The position numbers were made by a program, and so were the translations under genes. From Chloroflexota bacterium (GTDB lineage: Bacteria; Chloroflexota; Anaerolineae; Caldilineales; Caldilineaceae), in the NCBI GenBank assembly GCA_003577005.1, contig QEUW01000352.1, positions 1 to 9,229 of the forward strand: a stretch of DNA of 9,229 bases. The letters run 5' to 3'. The notes beneath the pieces were generated by a model, which worked only from the letters and a program-made list of their open reading frames with translations, was not told where the DNA came from and did no database searches. This document shows, one piece after another, positions 4,769-9,229 of this stretch. The stretch's first letter is position 1. Every line of letters begins with the position of its first letter.

Positions 4769-6613
4769 TTATATGGCAGCAGGCAAGAATATCCGGAAAA
4801 TGGAGCCCTGCCCCAGCGTGCTTTCCACCTCGATGTGCCCCTGGTGCGCCTCGACTATCTTTTTGACGATAGCAAGCCCCAGCCCCATACCCCCTGTTTG
4901 CGTGTTACGCGATTTGTCGACTCGATAGAAACGGTCAAAGATATAAGGCAGATCGTCAGCCGGTATGCCAATACCGGTGTCGATAATTTCAATCAGCGCA
5001 CCATCGACAAGCCTCTGCGTGCGCAGCGTAATGGCGCCACCAGCCGGCGTATGGGTGATGGCGTTGTGCATTAGGTGTTGAAAAGCCAGACTCAGTTGGG
5101 CTACATCCAACTTGATCGGGCTCAGGGTCATATCCGGCTCAAACGTCAGTGTAATCCCTTTTTCGGCCGCAGCAGGATCGGACAGGACACGCGCCTGGTA
5201 AGCAACCTCGTTTAGATCGGTTGCGACCGGTTCCAGCTTGATCTGTTTGTCCAGACGCACCATCTCCAACATTTCACTGACCAGTTGGTGAAGACGAATC
5301 GTGCTTTCGTGGATACGGTTGCCGTTGGCGACGACCGACTGCACCAGTTTGTCCAGGTCATCGCTGGTGCTTTTGCCGTTAGAAACCCTCATGCCAACCC
5401 CCAACTCGGCCATGAATCTTGGCAGCCGCTCAGTGTAGATGCGCAGCAGATCGGTAGAGATACGAAGCGTCGTCAGCGGCGTGTTCAAATCGTGAGATGT
5501 GACATCGATAAACTCATGGAGCAGCTTGACCTTTTCTTGTTCGAGCGCAAGTTCTGCCGCCTGTTGTTCTGCGCGCCGGTGCTCGGTGATGTCGCGCACG
5601 ATGACAATGCGGCCACGCTCTTTCCCCCATGGGTTGAGCAGGGGAGAGATACGCACATCCAGTGTACGGGTCTCTCCCTCTAATTCGTAGTTCAACTCGC
5701 CGGTGAATTCACGTTCTTGGCAACAGTGAGCGAACTGCTCACTCATCACGCCAAAAAGCTCTGCCGCCGGTTTCCCAATGATGTCGCGCACATCAGTGCG
5801 CAACAATTTTGCTGCGGAGGGATTTGCTTCCACGATACGTTGTTGCGAATCGAGCACAAAGATCGCATCGCTGATGCTGCGGACAATCATATCGTGGGCA
5901 GCCGGCGCCAGATCGAGCAAACGATAGCGGAACAGGCTCCAGGCTAACATCCCCACCGAAATGATCAGGCTGGAGAAACCAATATCGAGCATCGGCAACG
6001 GATTGAGGCGTGTGACCTCGATGACTGTAGCCGCCCACGGCAATAGCGAGGCCATGAGCAGTGTACGCAATTGCTGCCGGAAAACCGCAGGCGACCGGGC
6101 AAGTTTGTGGACGATCACAACCGTGGCGGCAAGCAAGAGAAGATAGGTATAGGCCACTGCGGCCCAAAAGGCTAGACTGTAACTGTTGGTAAAATCAAAA
6201 ATAACCAGCGAGTGGACCTCTCTTGTGCCGACTTGCGCCCAGTGCAGGTGATGGAACTCATTTGTCCATACAAGCGCCATATAGACGAGTGGAAAGAGCG
6301 CCAGCAGACCAACTACCCGCCGGTTGACCCAGCGCTCGTAGCCTACATAGGCCAGATTAAAGAGCAGCCAGATCACCGCTACTAACTGATTCGCTGGATA
6401 TTCCAACTTTGCCAGCCACAGGATCACTTGACGGTCGGTGGCGACCAGCCGGATGGCGTAGAGCACGATCAGCCAGAGTAAGGTCGCTGCAAAGGCCAGG
6501 AAGAGCCGCTCTGGCAACCCACCGCGCCGCCGCCAGGCCAGCTGGATACAGTAGCCCAATGGGACAATCGACAAGATAAAGGGAATTGCGTAGGGATTGA
6601 GTTGCCATGCCAT
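4769..6613 (-). CDS. 7TM-PAS sensor histidine kinase, orphan
   Basis: Membrane sensor kinase that autophosphorylates a histidine and passes the phosphate to a response regulator. From the chosen start it has 614 residues. Residues about 1-235 form the histidine-kinase N-terminal 7TM-type region, with hydrophobic spans separated by short loops. A PAS domain follows (about 243-345; [20 protein letters not shown], ending in [10 protein letters not shown]). The H-box [10 protein letters not shown] places the phospho-acceptor at His374, and this HisKA is longer than usual, with an insert at about 400-430. The ATPase has N-box Asn517 (HLMHNAITH), G1 DTGIGIP (545-551), F-box FDRFYRVD, and G2 GMGLGLAIV (575-583). 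All catalytic motifs are intact. The open frame extends 33 codons further to a TTG (6712), but that stretch is not domain-like, and [12 protein letters not shown] is a typical 7TM opening. An AGGAGG (6678-6683) has no start codon after it. No response regulator is adjacent; the signal is unknown. Confidence 0.93.
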   Translation of the reverse strand: MAWQLNPYAIPFILSIVPLGYCIQLAWRRRGGLPERLFLAFAATLLWLIVLYAIRLVATDRQVILWLAKLEYPANQLVAVIWLLFNLAYVGYERWVNRRVVGLLALFPLVYMALVWTNEFHHLHWAQVGTREVHSLVIFDFTNSYSLAFWAAVAYTYLLLLAATVVIVHKLARSPAVFRQQLRTLLMASLLPWAATVIEVTRLNPLPMLDIGFSSLIISVGMLAWSLFRYRLLDLAPAAHDMIVRSISDAIFVLDSQQRIVEANPSAAKLLRTDVRDIIGKPAAELFGVMSEQFAHCCQEREFTGELNYELEGETRTLDVRISPLLNPWGKERGRIVIVRDITEHRRAEQQAAELALEQEKVKLLHEFIDVTSHDLNTPLTTLRISTDLLRIYTERLPRFMAELGVGMRVSNGKSTSDDLDKLVQSVVANGNRIHESTIRLHQLVSEMLEMVRLDKQIKLEPVATDLNEVAYQARVLSDPAAAEKGITLTFEPDMTLSPIKLDVAQLSLAFQHLMHNAITHTPAGGAITLRTQRLVDGALIEIIDTGIGIPADDLPYIFDRFYRVDKSRNTQTGGMGLGLAIVKKIVEAHQGHIEVESTLGQGSIFRIFLPAAI

Positions 6614-6741
6614 TGCGCGTTTTGTCTCTTTGTTTCGTCTCGATGCACCGGCGCAACCCCGGCTCGCGTTATCGACTCCTCCTAGAATAGCACTGTTCAC
6701 CAACTCCCACAACCGACCTTAAGACAATTTCTTATGCGTCT

Positions 6742-6839
6742 TTTGACGTATCTTTGAGTAGATTCTGTTAGGCATAACCAATGCCCATTTTCGCTGTTCT
6801 ATTCATTGTAGCTAAACAGCGGTGTACTCAAACGTCAAA
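6742..6839. repeat. split inverted repeat TACTCAAA/CGTCAAA
   Basis: On the + strand TACTCAAA (6825-6832) is followed at once by CGTCAAA (6833-6839). The reverse complements of both words stand at 6753-6760 and 6742-6748 in the mirrored order, with four extra bases (TATC, 6749-6752) between them. The two halves are 64 bp apart, too far for a compact hairpin terminator. They look more like two oppositely oriented protein-binding sites in a divergent promoter region. Confidence 0.4.
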
Positions 6840-6873
6840 GGCGCCAACCGATCCCATTGTCTCGCCCTAGCAA

Positions 6874-6936
6874 ACGTGCATTTTTACATCCGCCACCGTA
6901 TAATCTGTTATCGTAGATCCACGTGCATTTGTACAT
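6874..6936 (+). promoter_or_regulatory. promoter with two flanking operator-like repeats
   Basis: A perfect -10 TATAAT lies at 6899-6904. Two 16-bp direct repeats, ACGTGCATTTTTACAT (6874-6889) and ACGTGCATTTGTACAT (6921-6936), differ at one base. The first covers the -35/spacer zone, the second the expected start of the transcript (near 6911 and just beyond). The second copy is also nearly symmetric (GTGCA-TT-TGTAC), as for a dimer site. No TTGACA-like -35 is present, so the promoter may be weak or activator-dependent. This arrangement suggests repression, or switching, of the VTT-reductase operon. Confidence 0.5.
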
Positions 6937-6951
6937 AGAAAGTTGAGCAGT

Positions 6952-7737
6952 ATGGCATCTGGAGACTGGGGGCGCGCGCCCACCTCGGTATGGCGTATGG
7001 CAACTGCCTGGCGGCGTAGCGAGTTCTGGCTTACCCTGGCGGGCTGCCTGGCCGGCGCAGGTGTACTCTGGTTTACGGTCGAGCCAGCCAGCGTCTTGCT
7101 GGCGCACGCCGCTCAGGCTCGGTCCGAGATCGTTGCGTTTGGCCCGCTTGCCCCCTTGCTCTATATTGCTGTCTTTGCCTTGCAGATCCTTATCGCTCCA
7201 CTGCCAGGCCAGTTCCTGGGCGTTATGAGCGGTTATTTTTTTGGGGCCATCTGGGGTTCGCTCTATAGTGTCGTGGGGTTGATTCTTGGCGCGGGGATCG
7301 CCATGATGATCGCTCGCCGGTTTGGCAGGCGCTTGGTCACCCGCTTTGTGACCGACGCGGCCGGGCGCCGGTGGGAGCGCAAATTGCGGATGCGTTCACC
7401 GGTCACCTGGGGGTTGCTCTTTGTCTTTCCAGTGCCAGACCTAGTCTTCTATATCGCCGGCCTGAGCCGTGTGCCGCTCCGCCATCTCCTTCTCGCCGCC
7501 GTTACTGGGCGAAGCGTTGGGTTGGTCACGGCCAACCTCTTTGGTACGCTGTCGGCGACATTGCCGCCTGAGTGGGTCATCGCCAAGTGGATGGCTTTGG
7601 GGCTGGTTGCGCTGCTCTTCTATCGCTATCAGCGCAACGTTCGGCTTGTCGTCTTGTACACTGTCCGCCGCATCCAACGGGCGATGCGACATTGGCGTAG
7701 GCGACGAGTCGCGCCAACCGAAGGAGCCTTACCATAG
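6952..7737 (+). CDS. VTT-domain (TVP38/TMEM64-type, DedA-like) membrane protein
   Basis: Integral inner-membrane protein of the VTT/SNARE-associated superfamily. Related proteins act in lipid scrambling or transport and in envelope homeostasis; the substrate here is unknown. From the ATG there are 261 residues. A first membrane span covers about 25-43 and a second about 67-84. The VTT core runs from about 82 to 200, with the APLPGQFLGVMSGYFFGAIWG re-entrant-type segment (82-102, given here as overlapping short motifs APLPGQ and GYFFGAIWG) and a further span at 103-120. The signature FPVPDLVFYIAGLSRVP (159-175) follows. A last span is at about 213-225, then a strongly basic tail (RRIQRAMRHWRRRR) that should stay in the cytoplasm. 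A TTG at 6943 would add three residues; the ATG at 6952 is preferred. The stop overlaps the GTG of the reductase gene by one base, so the two are translationally coupled. Confidence 0.9.
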   Translation: MASGDWGRAPTSVWRMATAWRRSEFWLTLAGCLAGAGVLWFTVEPASVLLAHAAQARSEIVAFGPLAPLLYIAVFALQILIAPLPGQFLGVMSGYFFGAIWGSLYSVVGLILGAGIAMMIARRFGRRLVTRFVTDAAGRRWERKLRMRSPVTWGLLFVFPVPDLVFYIAGLSRVPLRHLLLAAVTGRSVGLVTANLFGTLSATLPPEWVIAKWMALGLVALLFYRYQRNVRLVVLYTVRRIQRAMRHWRRRRVAPTEGALP

Positions 7738-8711
7738 TGGAAACACGTACCCTGGGCACGACTGGTTTGGTGGTTTCACGGCTGGGTCTTGGGCTGGCGG
7801 CGTTGGTGGGCCACGCTACCGACCTGGGACACGACTACGCTGTAGCGGCCATGCAGCAACAGACCTATGCGGTGCTCGATAGGGCCTGGGCCGGCGGTAT
7901 CCACTATTTTGATGCCGCCCGCTCCTATGGCCGCGCCGAAGAATTTTTGGGCGGGTGGCTGCGCGACCGCCACGTTGCGTACGCGGATGTTACGGTTGGC
8001 TCCAAATGGGGCTACACCTATACCGCCAACTGGCGTGTCGAAGCCACCCGGCACGAAGTCAAGGACCATACACTACCCACCTTTGAGCGCCAGTGGTCAG
8101 AGAGCCAGGCACAGTTGGGGGCCTATCTGCGGCTTTACCAGGTTCACTCGGCAACGCTCGACAGCGGCATCCTGGAAAATCAGGCAGTGCTGGCGGCGCT
8201 TGCCCGGCTCAAAGAGGCGGGCATCGCCATCGGTCTGAGCCTGAGCGGCCCACACCAGGCGGATACGCTGGCGCGAGCGCTGGGTTGTACGGTCGATGGC
8301 GTACGCGTCTTTGATTGTGTGCAGGCAACGTGGAATCTGCTCGAACGCTCCGCCGCTGCACAGTTACAGGCCGCCCACAACGAGGGGATGGGCGTCATTG
8401 TCAAAGAGGCATTGGCGAACGGCCGCCTGACAGAGCGTAACGAAGAGAGAGCGTTTGCCCCCAAACTGGCGCTGCTTGAAATGCAGGCACGGCGGCTTGG
8501 CGCCACAGTCGATGCTCTGGCGCTGGCCGGCGTCCTCGCCCAACCGTGGGCGGATGTCGTCTTGAGCGGTGCGGCGACCCCTGCCCAGGTTGAATCGAAT
8601 CTCCAGGCATTAACGGTTCAATGGGATGATGAGACGGCCTCTACACTGGCTGACCTGACCGAAACATCCGCCGTCTACTGGCAGGCGCGCAGCCAGCTTC
8701 CCTGGAATTGA
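7737..8711 (+). CDS. aldo/keto reductase, NAD(P)H-dependent
   Basis: Cytosolic oxidoreductase of the AKR superfamily ((alpha/beta)8 barrel) that reduces an aldehyde or ketone with NAD(P)H; the substrate cannot be told. It has 324 residues, the family norm. It opens with the usual METRTLGTTGLVVSRLGLG strand. The catalytic tetrad is complete: Asp59 and Tyr64 in YFDAARSYG, Lys90 in VGSKWGY and His137 in LYQVHSATL. The C-terminal cofactor region is recognisable in VVLSGAATPAQVESNL (about 275-290). Translation starts at GTG (7737-7739), overlapping the stop of the membrane protein gene in TAGTG. A good Shine-Dalgarno AAGGAG (7721-7726) lies 10 bp upstream, which decides this start. The gene is co-transcribed with the VTT protein, possibly linking envelope or lipid chemistry with reduction of a carbonyl; this link is inference. 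Its stop is 19 bp from the end of the convergent LysM gene, with no clear terminator between. Confidence 0.95.
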   Translation: METRTLGTTGLVVSRLGLGLAALVGHATDLGHDYAVAAMQQQTYAVLDRAWAGGIHYFDAARSYGRAEEFLGGWLRDRHVAYADVTVGSKWGYTYTANWRVEATRHEVKDHTLPTFERQWSESQAQLGAYLRLYQVHSATLDSGILENQAVLAALARLKEAGIAIGLSLSGPHQADTLARALGCTVDGVRVFDCVQATWNLLERSAAAQLQAAHNEGMGVIVKEALANGRLTERNEERAFAPKLALLEMQARRLGATVDALALAGVLAQPWADVVLSGAATPAQVESNLQALTVQWDDETASTLADLTETSAVYWQARSQLPWN

Positions 8712-8730
8712 GCGGGGGAAGTGTGAATTG

Positions 8731-9229
8731 CTAGCGCAGGCGGATCTGCTGGCCGATCTGGAGAAGTGAAGATTCGGTGAGGCCGTTGAGAGCAAGCATT
8801 GCCTGCCAATCCAGATTGTTGCGGATGGCGATGCTAAAAACCGTGTCGCCTTCCTGGATGGTGTAATAAACGGGTTCGCTGGCGGGTGGGGAAGAAGGGG
8901 CGGATGGATTTGCGGCGCCGGGGATGGTCAACTGCTGGCCGATCTGCAGTAGGTCGAACTCACCCAGGCCATTGGCGGCGCCAAGCTCTTGCCAGGTGAG
9001 GCCATGCTGGAGCGCGATCCCAAGCATACACTCTGTGCAGGTGGTGAACTGTTCTGGGCGCTCGCACCAGCCACGCCCGGAATGCGGATCACCTGGCCGA
9101 TCTGCAAGAGCGTCTCTTCGCGCAGCTGATTTTCTTCCGCAATCATCGTCCAGTCTACACCGTATCGGGCCGCAATGCCGATCAGCGTATCACCCGGCTG
9201 GATGGTGTAGCTCGCCCCGCCGCCAGGCG
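8731..9229 (-). pseudogene. LysM-repeat protein, 3' part, broken by a 28-nt deletion
   Basis: LysM domains bind N-acetylglucosamine-containing glycans such as peptidoglycan, so the product was probably exported. Its 5' end lies beyond the window. Three repeats are seen. Repeat 1 (about 9210 to 9080) is complete: YTIQPGDTL...DWTMIAEENQL...LLQIGQVIRIPG. Repeat 3 (about 8875 to 8731) is complete: YYTIQEGDTVFSIA...LLQIGQQIRLR, stop at 8731-8733. Repeat 2 keeps MLGIALQHGLTWQEL...LLQIGQQLTIPG (9027 to about 8915) but lies in another frame than repeat 1. Spacing between the QIGQ codons is 62 codons from repeat 2 to 3 but only 158 nt from 1 to 2. The missing 28 nt correspond to the nine residues YYTIQEGDT plus one base, near 9028. 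Reading from repeat 1, translation would run out of frame and stop at 8928. The linkers are rich in Ser, Pro and Ala. Either a decaying gene or an assembly error in repetitive DNA. Confidence 0.8.
8749..9104 (-). repeat. 12-bp coding repeat from LysM domains, three copies
   Basis: CTGGCCGATCTG (+ strand) recurs exactly at 8749-8760, 8935-8946 and 9093-9104, encoding the LysM QIGQ turn on the - strand. The spacings are 186 and 158 bp. The first is a multiple of three, the second is not, which independently marks the frame break in the gene. Confidence 0.8.

Larger units (their letters stand above)
6614..6951. other. divergent intergenic region between the kinase and the VTT operon
   Basis: Nothing here looks coding apart from the weak upstream extension of the kinase frame (6614-6712). 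The stretch holds a split inverted repeat (6742-6839) and a promoter with flanking repeated sites for the + strand operon (6874-6936). No clear - strand promoter for the kinase was found. The separate repeats suggest that at least one side is controlled by a DNA-binding regulator not encoded in the window. Confidence 0.6.

Noticed and set aside
5285..5683. 132-codon + strand frame inside the kinase gene
   Set aside because: Antisense to the HisKA and PAS regions, which are clearly coding on the - strand.
8711..8731. Terminator between the reductase and the LysM gene
   Set aside because: Only 19 bp separate the convergent stops and no stem-loop is visible.
8749..9104. Regularly spaced 12-bp repeats as a possible CRISPR array
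   Set aside because: Spacings of 186 and 158 bp and the coding content show that these are LysM domain repeats, not CRISPR units.
1..9229. tRNA, rRNA, integrase, transposase or attachment sites
   Set aside because: No cloverleaf, transposase motif or terminal inverted repeat pair was recognised on either strand by eye.

Overview
The window looks like chromosomal DNA of a moderately GC-rich, free-living bacterium. Chloroflexota is my best guess, inferred from the gene mix and from weak Shine-Dalgarno use: a 7TM-type sensor kinase with PAS, an EVE-McrB/McrC pair, a LysM protein and very long perfect hairpin terminators. No rRNA, tRNA or marker gene fixes the taxon. No tRNA, CRISPR array, transposase or integrase was found.

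Left region (1-4366, all + strand). An AT-rich, gene-free leader (1-317) carries several short repeats and a dyad. Three small genes of unknown function follow: 318-632, 969-1343 and 1398-1655. The first and third are paralogues, about half identical over some 70 residues, and they flank an unrelated helical protein. They are followed by a Type IV, modification-dependent restriction pair. The first is a McrB-type AAA+ GTPase with an EVE/PUA-like N-terminal reader (1707-3149). The second is the McrC PD-(D/E)XK nuclease subunit (3170-4366). Together they should recognise and cut foreign DNA carrying modified bases. Whether the three small genes belong to this defence unit is the main open question of the window.

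Middle region (4367-6613). A 69-residue stand-alone protein has a good promoter -10 and RBS. It converges on a large orphan histidine kinase on the - strand (7TM, PAS, HisKA, HATPase; 4769-6613). Between them lies a perfect inverted repeat with 28-bp arms and a 5-nt loop, very likely a bidirectional terminator. No response regulator gene is adjacent.

Right region (6614-9229). The divergent intergenic region between the kinase and the next operon holds a split inverted repeat and a perfect TATAAT flanked by two copies of a 16-bp operator-like repeat. The operon itself is a VTT/TVP38-type membrane protein followed, with stop and start overlapping by one base, by an aldo/keto reductase with an intact D-Y-K-H tetrad. 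At the right edge, on the - strand, is the 3' part of a LysM-repeat gene that is broken. The second LysM repeat lacks 28 nt, which removes its first nine residues and shifts the frame.
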